Source: Drosophila persimilis (lineage: Eukaryota > Arthropoda > Insecta > Diptera > Drosophilidae). From it: a stretch of DNA of 64,000 bases. Position numbers and translations under genes: made by a program. The stretch spans positions 13,330,001 to 13,394,000 of the forward strand of contig NW_020825289.1 in NCBI RefSeq assembly GCF_003286085.1, written 5' to 3'. The notes below the pieces were generated by a model. It did no database searches. It was not told where the DNA came from and was given only the letters and a program-made list of their open reading frames with translations. Positions 10,593-22,283 of the stretch are shown here, piece by piece (position 1 is the first letter of the stretch; the number at the start of each line of letters is the position of its first letter).

Positions 10593-13138
10593 GCATTGTT
10601 TACCAAAAATAAAAGCAGTTAAAAGTTAACTTCTGTTTCGAATTTATTCCTACCCAAAGGATCAATCATGCATCTCTGCTGATGGCCCATGGCTGATGGG
10701 AGAAACTGAAATATGTGAAATATTCAATCGCAACTAATTAGCGGACACTAAAACGAGTTCCCCTAAATTTATGCGTCCCCCAAAAAATGACAAGGTCTAC
10801 GAGATAGTCAAGGGGAAAAAACGCAGGAGGAGACATACATACATACATATTTGCATATTTATGCTACTTAAATAGTTGACTTTTTGGCCCTGAACTTGAA
10901 TTTATAGATACTCGGACCTACGGGGCAAGTGGAATGTAAATCACTTTCGATTTCGTTTTTCAGCAATGCAGAGATATACCAAACTTTTGGGCGAACCTCA
11001 CTAGTAGAAGATCTCAGACTCAGAGCTCGGAACCATCAGTGCTTGCCCATGAAACGCAGTAGCGAAAACAATATTGCGAGTAAACCTCTTTCCCACCCAC
11101 GAGAAACACGCCCATAGGGTTACTTCCCATATGACGAATGAATAATTTGGATTTGTATTCAAACGTGTAATGCACGAGTATGTATTATTCGCATTCACCC
11201 AGATTGGCAATCCGACCCGACCTGAGACTTGATCCGCATGGGAGATGCAATGCTGGGAGAGACATTTCCATTTACATTTACCAGCGATATCGAATCACGT
11301 GATCACGATGGGATGGATCAGTGGATCAGTGGAGCAGCCTTATTGTTGTCATAACTTCAGATGCAAATGTTAAGTTTTATCGCGTTTGACAGCGATCCGA
11401 TGAGAAGTGGGATGGCTGAGAGGAGGGCCTCTAGGAGCGTTTAGTGTACTCGTTGATGCAGATGCCACTGCAATTATGACGACGGGGCAAAGTGAATGCC
11501 TCCATCAATTATCCGGCTGCCTGAGACTCTGGGCAAAAGTGGTCTTGGCGACGATCAAGGCTAGACCTCGCCGCCACACAAATGTCAAAATAACATTGAA
11601 ACTCTGGCGCTCCGGTTACCGATTCGACTAAAAAGAAACCCGTTGATTCTCTGGCTCTCTGAGGCTAATCGTTTGGAAAACGCAACATGAAAACACTGAC
11701 ACACTGTTACTGAAAACAAATTTCCATCGATTGACGAATCGATGTCGGCGCCTGTCCATCAAGAGAAGAGATCATCAGGGAATCTCTTTGAATCTCTCAT
11801 GCACATCTCCCCAGCTGTTGGCAATTAGTAATCTGAGGCATTTTGAGTTATTGGCATCATATTTTATCTGCTAATTAATTAATAGCTATACCACATACTT
11901 ATAAACAAATGGTCAATGTGTCAAAGTGACGTCAAGTTTTGGCGCCTGCTTTGGCTGCCGCTGTCATAATTGGTAAACAACTTTTCTTTGGCTTTCCTCA
12001 ATATTCCAAATACTCGTACCCATGCGTATTCGTATATTTCTGGAAATGTGTGCCATATGAACACAGCAACACATTGTAGCAGAGTTTAGTATAAATCAAT
12101 TTGCATATTATTCGGTCACTTAACAAGTTTAAATTTAAATTTAAATAGGAAGCAGAACCGCAAGAGACAATAAAATTCGAATGGCTTATAAAAATGTCTG
12201 TTGGCACTCTGTTCGCCTGATCTGTGCTCCCCTCCTCCCCCTCCTCCATGAGTTCCATATACTATATGGAATACTCGTATTTCCCTCCATCTAATTTATA
12301 GACTTTATTTAATTTCTTGTTAATTTTTCTGGGCTATAAAATCAATTCATGGCACGGCAGGGATTGATTCAATAAGCGTGGACCACCTTATACTGGAGAA
12401 TGTGATAATATTTGTCTCGATTATGATGGTTTGTATGGATATATATTGAACTGATTGTCACTTGGCTATACACTGGGAGAAATGCAAGGGTTGCGGGTCC
12501 AATGTGTGGTATTTGAGTAGTACTCCTTGAGAGAAACATATGAATTTAGTTTATTAATGCGATTACTGGAACACTGAAGATTCAGATGAAACCATTTATA
12601 GCCATTGGAATTCCAGTTAGCTCGGAAATTTCCTTTCAGTGTCGGTTAAAAATAACCATCGATGTCCACGTTAAGCCTTAGCAAACCACTACAAAATGGA
12701 ATTGCTCTGGTGGTGGTGTTGATGTGGGTGAGGGTGTGGGTGATGGTGCTGGTGCTGGCCAACAGGGGCATAGTCAGTGCTCGATGGTTTTACAGTGCTT
12801 TTCGTATTCGTTTTTCGTTTCACAAAGCAACAAATTAAACAAAATTTTTAAGTTTTCCATTGGTTTTCCCGTTTCCATGTGTGCGTGTGCGATGGTGGGG
12901 TGGCCTTTGCTTTTGTTTGTTTGTTTCCCTGGTTTTATTTTTGAGATGCTGTTGAAAACCATAAATTAGCCTGTTACTTTTGGAATGTCTCTGTACTCTG
13001 GTAGTGGATGTGTGGGTGTGCCTCCGTATACATACTCTCCGGACGAAAGCATGGGTATAGTGGATCTGGGCATCCGATTCAGTCGTTAGCGGTGATCTAT
13101 CTGGTGAACAACGAGTATCAGCAGCAGAAGAGTTCAGC
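10593..13138. other. Long non-coding spacer and upstream region of TpnC47D
   Basis: A poly(A) signal AATAAAAG lies at about 10608. The rest holds only short chance frames. Candidate TATA-like sequences occur near 12181 and 12337. The TpnC47D leader lies at the 3' end (13000-13138), and a non-coding first exon further up is possible. No gene is recognised. Confidence 0.5.
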
Positions 13139-14001
13139 ATGGATAACATTGTGAGTGGAGCAAGACGAGGATTATAGCTATCCGGATATTTCTAATTCGG
13201 CTTTAATTGCTTTGCAGGATGAAGACCTGACCCCCGAGCAGATTGCCGTTCTGCAGAAGGCATTCAACAGCTTTGACCACCAAAAGACCGGCAGCATCCC
13301 CACCGAAATGGTGGCCGACATCCTGCGCCTCATGGGCCAGCCCTTCGACAGGCAGATTCTCGACGAGCTGATCAATGAGGTCGACGAGGACAGTGAGTAC
13401 TCCCCTTGCCTTCTCCATGGGTATCTACTAAACTAAATCTTTGAACAGAATCCGGCCGCTTGGAGTTCGAGGAGTTCGTGCAGCTGGCCGCCAAATTCAT
13501 CGTCGAGGAGGATGACGAGGCCATGCAGAAGGAACTGCGTGAGGCCTTCCGTCTATACGACAAGCAGGGCAATGGCTACATTCCCACCTCCTGTCTGAAG
13601 GAGATCCTGAAGGAGCTCGACGATCAGCTGACCGACACGGAACTGAACATGATGATTGAGGAAATCGATTCTGATGGCTCCGGCACCGTGGACTTTGATG
13701 GTTAGTAGAGCGGCTGACGCTAACACCGACCAATTAGCAGAGCATGCCTCATGAATCCCGAATTCTTTGGCCCCGTGCCAGCGTTGAGGAAGAAGCAAAT
13801 TATATCAATTTGTAGGCTCTACAGGCCCGCTGTTCTCCGTTCAGGCTGGCCGAGAAGACAATGTCGTTCTGCCTGCCCTTGTGGCTGACTATTTTTAGGC
13901 TTCCGGCTCTGTACCCGATCTCCGTATCCGAATGCCACTAATTGCTCCACTTTCCCACCATTTGATCCACAGAATTCATGGAGATGATGACTGGCGAATA
14001 A
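13139..14001 (+). CDS. TpnC47D: Troponin C, muscle calcium sensor
   Basis: Calcium-binding subunit of the troponin complex on thin filaments. Four exons: 13139-13150 (M-D-N-I), 13218-13392, 13449-13700 and 13973-14001, giving 155 residues. Four EF-hands are present. Site II ([12 protein letters not shown]) and site IV ([12 protein letters not shown]) have full calcium-ligand sets. Site I ([12 protein letters not shown]) and site III ([12 protein letters not shown]) are degenerate, the normal state in insect troponin C. It ends EFMEMMTGE. It sits inside the cuticle cluster between Cpr47Eg and Cpr47Ef, as in D. melanogaster. Very strongly conserved and intact. Confidence 0.96.
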
Positions 14002-14082
14002 GTCTCCACTCTTGGACACACACACATCTGATGGCATTGATGGCAGAATTCAATTCCCTCCCCGCACGAACTCTGAGGCTTG

Positions 14083-14088
14083 AATAAA
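14083..14088 (+). terminator. Poly(A) signal of TpnC47D
   Basis: AATAAA about 80 nt after the stop codon, followed by T-rich repeats of TTCTATTTT. Confidence 0.6.
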
Positions 14089-15739
14089 CATTTTCTATTT
14101 TCTATTTTTTATTTTCTATGTCTACGATTGAGTAATCATAATTACGCTATAAATAATGTGATAGAAGGTAGAGGCAGCGCACAGCTTCATCAACAGGAAC
14201 TACTACTCGATGGAATAGAAAAACCCAAAACGCGGCAAACATTCTCGACTGCTGGCAACTGCAACTGCAACCGCATCCGAGTTGAATGAATCATCGTAAT
14301 TGCCGCCCCCCAAGCATTGGTTAATATTTTCGATAATATCTACTTTTGCAATAGCCCGGGCAGGCGACTACGATGGGGGTGTGCCACACTCATTTGTGTG
14401 TTAATTTGGCAAGGCCAATGCAAAGCAGTGCTGTTCCGTGCCGTGCAGCGCGCCGTATGCTGAATGTTGCGCATACGCAGGGTGGCCCGCGTCTGTCCCA
14501 TTTTTTTTGTCTCATTCCTCGCTGCTCGTGTGGCCACATGCGTGCACATTCCTTTTGCCACTTGGCTGCCGTTCTGGTGCGCGCAGCTGTGCCGCCTCGA
14601 TCACCCAAGGCGACCATCCCATGCCACCAAGAATGAGACCGCTGCGATGACAACCTGCCGAGGCCCGTGTCCGTCCGTGTGTGTCTCTTTCGGTGGAGCT
14701 GCCTTTCTAAACACCGCGCGACGACAACAGTGCAAACGGGCAAATGTCAATGAGCATTCTCCTACTGATGCTACTGCTGTTGCTGTTGCTGCTGCTGCCA
14801 GAAATCGTCAAGCATTTTGGCCTAAACTTGGCCCCATACAACGGGGCAACGAATTTTCACATTCAAACAAAAAAATCCGAAAAAAAACAAAAAAGAAAAA
14901 GAGAAGCAACTGCCCTTTCTGCTGGATGTGGCCCGGGCAGATGGATGTTGCCACCAAATGGAGCAACTTGTTTTGCGAAACTTGTGTTGTTTTTTTGTGG
15001 TCTCCCGCCAGGCCCCAGGGTGTCGATGGTGATATTAGCGGTATTTATTACCATTTCGATTCCAGTTTTCCTAGGGTGCAAAAGGTCAAAGACTGGACTC
15101 AACCTGGCCCAGGTTATTTGACATCCGTGTCGGATCAGACATGATTAGAAGACACCGCTACATGCGGTTCTTGACGCCAATTCCGATTGCATTCGAAGCG
15201 CATTAAAATTGTTTCCCAAACGTGCCATTCAATGGAGATGAGATGAGATGAGTCGTTTGGCATGATGATGATGCTGATGATGATGCACTCAACCGTTGAG
15301 GGTTTCGATTGGATTTCGATTTACGAGCACCAGAGCGCCATCATCGCCAGAAACTTGCTAATTTTACCGACCCAGGGAGAGTTGATGTGGCTGAGAGCGT
15401 ACTTGCGAGTATGTTTAACAAGACAAGGTACATTGGGTAAACGAGATGCCGTCGCTGAGACAATAGTCTCCGCAGCACCAGCACCAGCCCCCTGCCCATC
15501 CCATCATCGACCATAGGTCTCCCTTCGGCATGCAATTGTTTCTGCCAGCCAACCAACACAGCTGCACACGATTGCAATAAATGCCATAAAGTATCAAAAT
15601 CTCAGCCAGCACTCGGTCTGCTCTCTGTCTCCATCGGCACATCGTCTCCATCTCCGGCTTCAGCTGCAGCTTCAGCCTCGGCTTCGGCAGCGTTTTCGTT
15701 CATTCCATTCCATTTGATTGCATTTGGCGCCAAACAAAG
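14089..15739. other. Spacer upstream of Cpr47Ef
   Basis: Non-coding. It contains short CTG and ATG trinucleotide runs (14766-14800, 15262-15286) and a GTTGCGCATACGC motif at 14466-14478 that recurs upstream of Cpr47Ea. A 226-codon open stretch here has no homology or signal and is regarded as chance. Confidence 0.45.
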
Positions 15740-15747
15740 TATAAAAG
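15740..15747 (+). promoter_or_regulatory. TATA box of Cpr47Ef
   Basis: TATAAAAG, about 280 nt upstream of the ATG in exon 1. Transcription probably starts near 15770, giving a leader of about 250 nt. Confidence 0.75.
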
Positions 15748-16019
15748 CTGGAGAACCTGGGCTGCGATCGGCACACTAGTACCGTGACAATAGAGGAGCC
15801 ACGACACGCGGAGGCGGCTGCTGCAAAACCCAAAAGGACCATAGGATTCGCATGGATTTGTGACTTATTTCAGAGAGAGTGCATAGAGTTTGTTTGTGCG
15901 TGTGCGTGTGTGTGTGTCTGTGATTAGTGATTGGTGTTTGGGAAAAGGACATCCAAGGATACATCTCCTAGCTCCTGTTGAGACTTGGAATATACTCGCT
16001 CAATCAAAAGAAATCAGAG

Positions 16020-19000
16020 ATGGCTCTGAAATGGGTAAGTCCCTGCCCATCTCCACATAACGTATCCCAAGTGCATTCATCCAGTCCGACCCCCTCCATT
16101 GTATTGGCGCAAAAAAACGCATAAATTAAAAGGCCATTTAAAATCAGAGATAGCTGATGATGAGGAAACCCCCGCCCGGCACGCAAAGTTGCCCAAGAAG
16201 AATCCATCTGCATCGTGGCTCTGTTTCTGTGGTCGTGTCAGCCCCCGCCTCGAGCGGCAGATCATCAGCGATTGGCCGGACCCGAAATTGATGCAGTGGC
16301 GACCCAATTGGCAGCCCATTTGGAATTACCACAATTATACTTCGAGTACTTTGGGTTTGGGTGGCTTCCAATTCTGGTTGCGCAACTCTTTGGGACAACT
16401 GCTCTGGTCACGAACTGCCTGAGAATGCTGTTGCCACGGGGGCAGGCGTTGAGTGCAGCATGCAACATGGATGATTCAGTGCGGCAAATGTCAGAATTTC
16501 CATTATTCGGAGGGGGGGACAGGTGCGAGGGGGACAGTGAGCTCATCAACGATGCAGCAGTCGATAAAGCTGTTACGTTTATGGCCAGTACGTGGAGAAG
16601 TAACTCGTAAACGGTTTAAACTTCAACTTGACACCCGGCCAGGCTACGTTTACTTAACCTTCCCATCAGTAGCATCAGTCCCAGCAGCTCCCATCGGAGA
16701 CCCGCATCCCCCAGAGTCTCCTTAGCTGCCTCTGTGATTGTTCACACGCCGAGGCATGCAACTCTATGTAGCTGCTGCAAGTCGCAAGTAGCAGACATCT
16801 TCTGTCGTACAAGAAGTCCATAAATATCAGAGTTCGTCGCAGCGCTCGATGACGACGATGATGGCGCACAGCCTTAATGGGTTATCCGCTGGCAACAATG
16901 GAAAACGTGAGTGGAGAGCGGTCCCTCAATGAGTGAATATTTCATTAATAAAATGGCAGTTACCACTCGGTCTTACGCCTGTCTACTCTTGACCCCAATG
17001 CAATGGGGGGACTCCATCAGGAATTCAGCCTCTCCCTGGGATCGTGAGTGCTTTGTGCATCGCGATGGCAATTGGGATTCTGATGAACTTTACATATGCC
17101 AGACATCAATTTGTAATCCAATCCGGTCCTCTGTCTCATGCTTTTCCTTTCTCTGGACTAGGCTCTTCTGATCACGATGCTGACGCTGGCGCGGAGTGCA
17201 AAGTTGGACAACAAATACCTGCCGCCGCCGGCGAGTGCGGCTAGTGCGGGCGGCAGTCCGGGAGCAGGTCTCCAGGGACCAGGAGGTGGCTTCGGCGGTG
17301 GCGGAAGGCCAGGAGGTGGCAATAACGGATTGGGTGGAATCAACAATGGCCTGGGCGGATTTTCAGGCGCTGGCGGTGCAAGTCGACCCATTGGACCGGC
17401 CCCTGCTCAACGTCCCAGTGCTCCAGCGGCTTCTCCTCCAGCTGGTCCGCCCATCCCAATATTGTCGTTCGTGAACGAAAACGATGGCGACGGCAACTAC
17501 CGTTTCAGTTACGAGACGGGCAACGGCATCAAGGCCCAGGAGGAGGGCACCGTGAAGAACAAGGGCTCCGACAGTGAGATCCCTTCCGTTATGGGCTCCT
17601 ACTCGTACACCAATCCCGAGGGCGAGCTGGTCGAGATCTCGTACACGGCCGATGAGAACGGATTCGTTCCCTCCGGAGCAGCATTACCAACACCGCCGCC
17701 CGTTCCGGAGGCCATTGCCAAAGCATTAGCCGCCCAGGGTATTTCTGTACTTCCGGGTGGTGGCTTCAGTGGAGGAGCCGGTGGCCAGGGTAAGTACCAG
17801 CTGATCATTGACGGCGTGTCCTTGCTTACAATAATCCTGTTCTTAGGAGGCGCCGGTGGCCCAGGAGGATATGGAGGCGCCGGTGGACAGGGTAAGTAGA
17901 AGATAAATATGGGGGTTTCTTTTCAAGTTATATACCCGATTTGTAAAAAAACAAATATATATATAAAATATATATAGGTTGAAAGGCGGTAAACGAAGTG
18001 CAAAGATTAACATTAGAAAGTAACTAGCGATCGCGGCATTTTGTGTTTGTTCTGTCTATTATGAGAATTATGGGACTTATTGAGAGGACCAGCGGTCCGC
18101 GCTGGTTGTCCTACTTAAAATCCAGCCTCCCCGCTGTAAGCGACGAAGCCACTCGTGATATCAATTCGACCCCGTCGCGAACAGTGATAGAGTTTGTATA
18201 TACTGACTGATTATCGGGTATATAAGTTGAGCTGCGGGCCTTGCCACGGCTAACAACGTTCCCGCACGTTACATGCAATTTTCATGATCTTAGGAGGTGG
18301 CGGCGGATCAGGATATGGCGGTGGAGCAGGTCGAGGGGGTGCTCCAGGAGCCGGCGGCCAAGGAGGATTTGGAGGTGGGCCTGGTGCTCCAGGAGGCGGC
18401 GGTGGGCAAGGTAAGTAGAGGATTTATAAAATCATATCTATGCGATTTTAACATAAAACTTTCTCGATCTTAGGAGGCGGTGGTGGAGCAGGTTACGGCG
18501 GAGGAGCAGGTCGAGGTGGTGCTCCAGGTGCCGGAGGCCAAGGAGGATTTGGAGGTGGAGCAGGAGCTCCAGGAGGCGGCGGTGGGCAAGGTAAGTTGAG
18601 GATTTATAAAATCATATCTTTGCGATTATTCGATAAAACTTTCTTGATCTTAGGAGGCGGCGGAGGAGCAGGATATGGTGGTGGAGCAGGTCGAGGTGGT
18701 GCTCCAGGAGCCGGCGGCCAAGGAGGATTTGGAGGTGGGCCTGGTGCTCCAGGAGGCGGCGGTGGGCAAGGTAAGTAGAGGATTTATAAAATCATAACTA
18801 TGCGATATTTACATACAACTTTCTCGATCTTAGGAGGCGGCGGTGGAGCAGGATATGGCGGAGGAGCAGGTCGAGGTGGTGCTCCAGGAGCCGGCGGCCA
18901 AGGAGGATTTGGAGGTGGGCCTGGTGCTCCAGGAGGCGGCGGTGGGCAAGGTAAGTTGAGGATTTATAAAATCATATCTTTGCGATTATTCGATAAAACT

Positions 19001-20224
19001 TTCTTGATCTTAGGAGGCGGCGGAGGAGCAGGATATGGTGGTGGAGCAGGTCGAGGTGGTGCTCCAGGAGCCGGCGGCCAAGGAGGATTTGGAGGTGGGC
19101 CTGGTGCTCCAGGAGGCGGCGGTGGGCAAGGTAAGTAGAGGATTTATAAAATCATATCTATGCGATATTTACATACAACTTTCTCGATCTTAGGAGGCGG
19201 CGGTGGAGCAGGATATGGCGGAGGAGCAGGTCGAGGTGGTGCTCCAGGAGCCGGCGGCCAAGGAGGATTTGGAGGTGGGCCTGGTGCTCCAGGAGGCGGC
19301 GGTGGGCAAGGTAAGTTGAGGATTTATAAAATCATATCTTTGCGATTATTCGATAAAACTTTCTTGATCTTAGGAGGTGGCGGAGGAGCAGGATATGGTG
19401 GTGGAGCAGGTCGAGGTGGTGCTCCAGGAGCCGGCGGCCAAGGAGGATTTGGAGGTGGGCCTGGTGCTCCAGGAGGCGGCGGTGGGCAAGGTAAGTAGAG
19501 GATTTATAAAATCATATCTATGCGATTTTTACATAAAACTTTCTCGATCTTAGGAGGCGGCGGTGGAGCAGGTTACGGCGGAGGAGCAGGTCGAGGGGGT
19601 GCTCCAGGTGCCGGCGGCCAAGGAGGATTTGGAGGTGGAGCAGGAGCTCCAGGAGGCGGCGGTGGGCAAGGTAAGTTGAGGATTTATAAAATCATATCTT
19701 TGCGATTATTCGATAAAACTTTCTTGATCTTAGGAGGCGGTGGAGGAGCAGGATATGGTGGTGGAGCAGGTCGAGGTGGTGCTCCAGGAGCCGGCGGCCA
19801 AGGAGGATTTGGAGGCGGGCCTGGTGCTCCAGGAGGCGGCGGTGGGCAAGGTAAGTTGAGGATTTATAAAATCATATCTTTGCGATTATTCGATAAAACT
19901 TTCTTGATCTTAGGAGGCGGCGGAGGAGCAGGATATGGTGGTGGAGCAGGTCGAGGGGGTGCTCCAGGTGCCGGCGGCCAAGGAGGATTTGGAGGTGGAG
20001 CAGGAGCTCCAGGAGGCGGCGGTGGGCAAGGTAAGTTGAGGATTTATAAAGGCATATCTTCGCAATTTTCACAAACCCCTTCTTTGATCTTAGGAGGCGG
20101 CGGGGGAGCCGGACGCGGTGGTGCTCCAGGAGCGGGCTCTCAGTACATCCCCCCACCGCCTGGACTCCCAGGAGGTGGACGGGGCAGCGGCGACTTCAAT
20201 CCCCAGACTGGCTACAGCTATTGA
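16020..20224 (+). CDS. Cpr47Ef: Cuticle protein RR-1 with giant Gly-rich exon array (Cpr47Ef)
   Basis: Secreted chitin-binding matrix protein. Exons: 16020-16034, 17162-17789, 17847-17891, then ten 117-nt exons (18294-18410, 18474-18590 and every 180 bp to 19914-20030), then 20094-20224. That is 662 residues. The signal peptide MALKWALLITMLTLARSA is split by an 1127-nt intron. Exon 2 has Gly-rich and Pro/Ala-rich linkers, then the R&R domain (GSYSYTNPEGELVEISY, TADENGFVPSG, PTPPPVPEAI). Each repeat exon is symmetric phase 1-1 and encodes 39 residues of the type GGGGGAGYGGGAGRGGAPG... ending GGQ. Any number can therefore be spliced without breaking frame. The tail ends FNPQTGYSY. Flanked upstream by TpnC47D and downstream by convergent Cpr47Ee. 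Confidence 0.9.
16035..17161 (+). other. Large first intron of Cpr47Ef
   Basis: Begins GTAAGT and ends CTGGACTAG. Non-coding, probably with regulatory content. No inner gene is recognised. Confidence 0.7.
17929..18224. mobile_element. Candidate MITE-like insertion in a Cpr47Ef intron
   Basis: A perfect 12-bp inverted repeat bounds a 296-bp AT-rich block: TATATACCCGAT at 17929-17940 and ATCGGGTATATA at 18213-18224. It sits in the only long intron of the repeat region (17892-18293). The intron ends outside it (GTAAGTAGA at the start, TGATCTTAG at the end) resemble those of the 63-nt array introns. There is no coding capacity. Non-autonomous element status is inferred. Confidence 0.45.
18294..20093 (+). 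repeat. Ten-copy tandem array of 180-bp exon+intron units
   Basis: Each unit is a 117-nt exon beginning GAGGCGGCGG and a 63-nt intron ending GATCTTAG. The period is exactly 180 bp with no indels from 18294 to 20093. Introns fall into type A (GTAAGTAG, in-frame stop if retained; after exons at 18294, 18654, 19014, 19374) and type B (GTAAGTTG, no stop; after 18474, 18834, 19194, 19554, 19734, 19914, the last diverged). A and B alternate, so the amplified unit was partly 360 bp. Confidence 0.97.
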
Positions 20225-20586
20225 TCCCGGCGGGATCCCCTTCCAGCCAAAACCCCATCACTCCGATCGAAGAAACCTCAGTGCAACGCTAATGCAATTA
20301 CAATCTGCCTTAAATACTCGTGCTACCGAGTGTGGCGCTTAAATTATTTCTTATTTTTGTAAGCTTTCCCGATCCGATCCCCTCTGACAAGGCAATAAAT
20401 GAATTTTAGTGAACCCTTGAGTCCATGATTTGATGGATGTGCCATAGAGGGCACTTCGTGGGGAGTAACAACAGCAGTTTGACTTTTCTGGTGCATGTAT
20501 TTCATGCCTTTGAACGCGACTACGTACATAGATGGACTAAGTGTAAGAATCGATGCAGCACAATTTGGTCAACGTGGGCAAATTAA
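20225..20586. other. Convergent spacer Cpr47Ef / Cpr47Ee
   Basis: Contains the Cpr47Ef 3' UTR with AATAAA at 20394-20399. No gene is seen. Confidence 0.6.
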
Positions 20587-20736
20587 TCACTTCCTCGGTG
20601 ACTTCTTGAAGCGTCTGCCATACTGATTGTAACCATACGGATCCACCAATTGGTTAGGTCTGCCTCTCAATTGTTGGGTTATCAGCCCCTGCTGTTGCTG
20701 CTGCTCGTTTTGCTGATCCTTCTGCTGTTGCTGTTG

Positions 20737-20775
<39 letters not shown>

Positions 20776-21790
20776 GTTGGCATTCTGCTGGGCCTGCTGG
20801 GTTGTGAGATTGCTACCGAATTGCTGACCAAATTGTTGACCAAATTGCTGACCGAATTGCCCGGCATATTGGCCTTGCTGGCGTCCGGAGTTTAGCTGAT
20901 TGAACGGCTGCTCCGGCTGATACTGTCCAGAGTTCGGCTGCTGCTGTTGCAAATTTCGTTGCTGTTGCTGTTGCTGCTGCTGTTGCAACGGGTTTAATGG
21001 CTGTTGTCCTGGTCCCTGTGGTCGAAAGGGTGCCGTAGCCAGCGGTGGTGGCAGCTGGCGGAATGGCGTCTGGTATGGATTAAGATTGGGATTGAGGACG
21101 CCCTGCTGGTACGGCTGTTGTCCAGCTCCCACAACGTACGGGGGCGGAGTGGCAGGAATGCCCGTGCCCTCGGCTCGGAATCCGTTCTCATCGGCAATGT
21201 AGCGTACCGTAATGGGCGTGCCCTCGGGCGAGGTGTACGAATAAGACCCCTGAATGACCTGCGAACAAGAACCGAGATGTGAGGTTCTCCTAGACTTTTC
21301 GAGCGCAAAAGAGGGGGTCATGGAGATCAATATCAACACTCACCTGAGCCTCGACGCCTTCGCCATATCCCAGATTCTTGACATAGCCCTGGGCCTGAGC
21401 CGTGGTTCCATCGGCTGAGGAGTATCCATAGGAGAAGCTGCCGTCCAGATTGAGCTCGTTCTGGTAGGCTGTGATGGGGACATAGTTCTGCTGCTGGTAC
21501 TGGTTGTATCGATAGGGATTCTGGAGAGCGGCTCCCGTCAGAGGCGAGGCCAAGGGGTTGACCAGCGGATTCAGCGGATTCAGCGGACTGCGTTGCGCTG
21601 GAAAAAGTCCCTGGTTCTGGCCCAAAGTGGGTTGGCGCAATCCAAATGGTGACTGCTGCTGCAACTGGACTCCTTGCTGGCGCTGCGCGAAGGACCCTCC
21701 TGGGAGCTGCGCCCGGCAGGTGGTGAGACACAGGCCGGCCAGGAGGCAGGCCACCCAACGGAGCTGCCTCATGTGGGTGGGAGCGGGCAT
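20587..21790 (-). CDS. Cpr47Ee: Cuticle protein RR-1 with Gln-rich tail (Cpr47Ee)
   Basis: Secreted chitin-binding protein. Exon 1 21344-21790 and exon 2 20587-21258, 372 residues. The signal peptide is within [21 protein letters not shown]. The ATG at 21790 is first in frame, and 21772 is an alternative giving a cleaner signal. The mid region is Gln/Pro/Leu-rich. The R&R domain spans the intron: [16 protein letters not shown] before it, then [17 protein letters not shown] and [11 protein letters not shown] after. The C-terminal 150 residues are dominated by Gln, with QFGQ repeats and an 18-residue uninterrupted Gln run, then a basic end (RRFKKSPRK). TATA-like TATAAAT (minus strand) lies at 22048-22054. 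The paralogue letter is by position. Confidence 0.9.
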
Positions 21791-22047
21791 TTAACCTGTC
21801 GTCAGCTGGTGGATGCAGTGGCTCGTAAATCCCGCGAACGTCCCACAAATTACACGCTCGATTAACCTGACGTCTCACTTTCGTTGTGCCCTGAGTTGTG
21901 GTGGGAAAACGGAGTCCCCTATGAAGATGGAGATTCCGATCTGTGCCGAACCGAGTCGAGTTGAGATCTGAGATGCGACGCTGCCACTGGAAGTCACTAA
22001 ATGAAAGCCGTGCCCCGACTGCAACTGCGCCACCGACTGCGGCCCGT

Positions 22048-22054
22048 ATTTATA
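22048..22054 (-). promoter_or_regulatory. TATA box candidate of Cpr47Ee
   Basis: TATAAAT on the minus strand, about 260 nt upstream of the ATG. Confidence 0.45.
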
Positions 22055-22283
22055 CGAATCTCGATTGTCGATTCTCGACTCAGCGGTGGCTGGTGGGCCC
22101 TAAAGCGCGGCCTAATCATAAGAACAATCGACGCAGCGACGCCGCTTCCTGCCACCGTGCTCTTGGTATCTCTGCCCCAGCTCTGCTCCAACCAGGGGGG
22201 GATCTATCTCGATGGTTATCTTGCGCTTGGCCCAGTGGCGTGTAATTTATCTGCGGCTTGCGAGTCGTGTTAACAAGCTGATC

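Noticed and set aside
14464-15144. 226-codon plus-strand open frame
   Set aside because: Low-complexity and Arg/Cys-rich without a domain; lies in the upstream region of Cpr47Ef; no supporting splice or promoter structure.
18596-20224. Apparent long open frames of 112-234 codons through the Cpr47Ef array
   Set aside because: They read through the 63-nt type B introns; consensus splice sites at every boundary make separate exons the better model, with retention noted as a finding.
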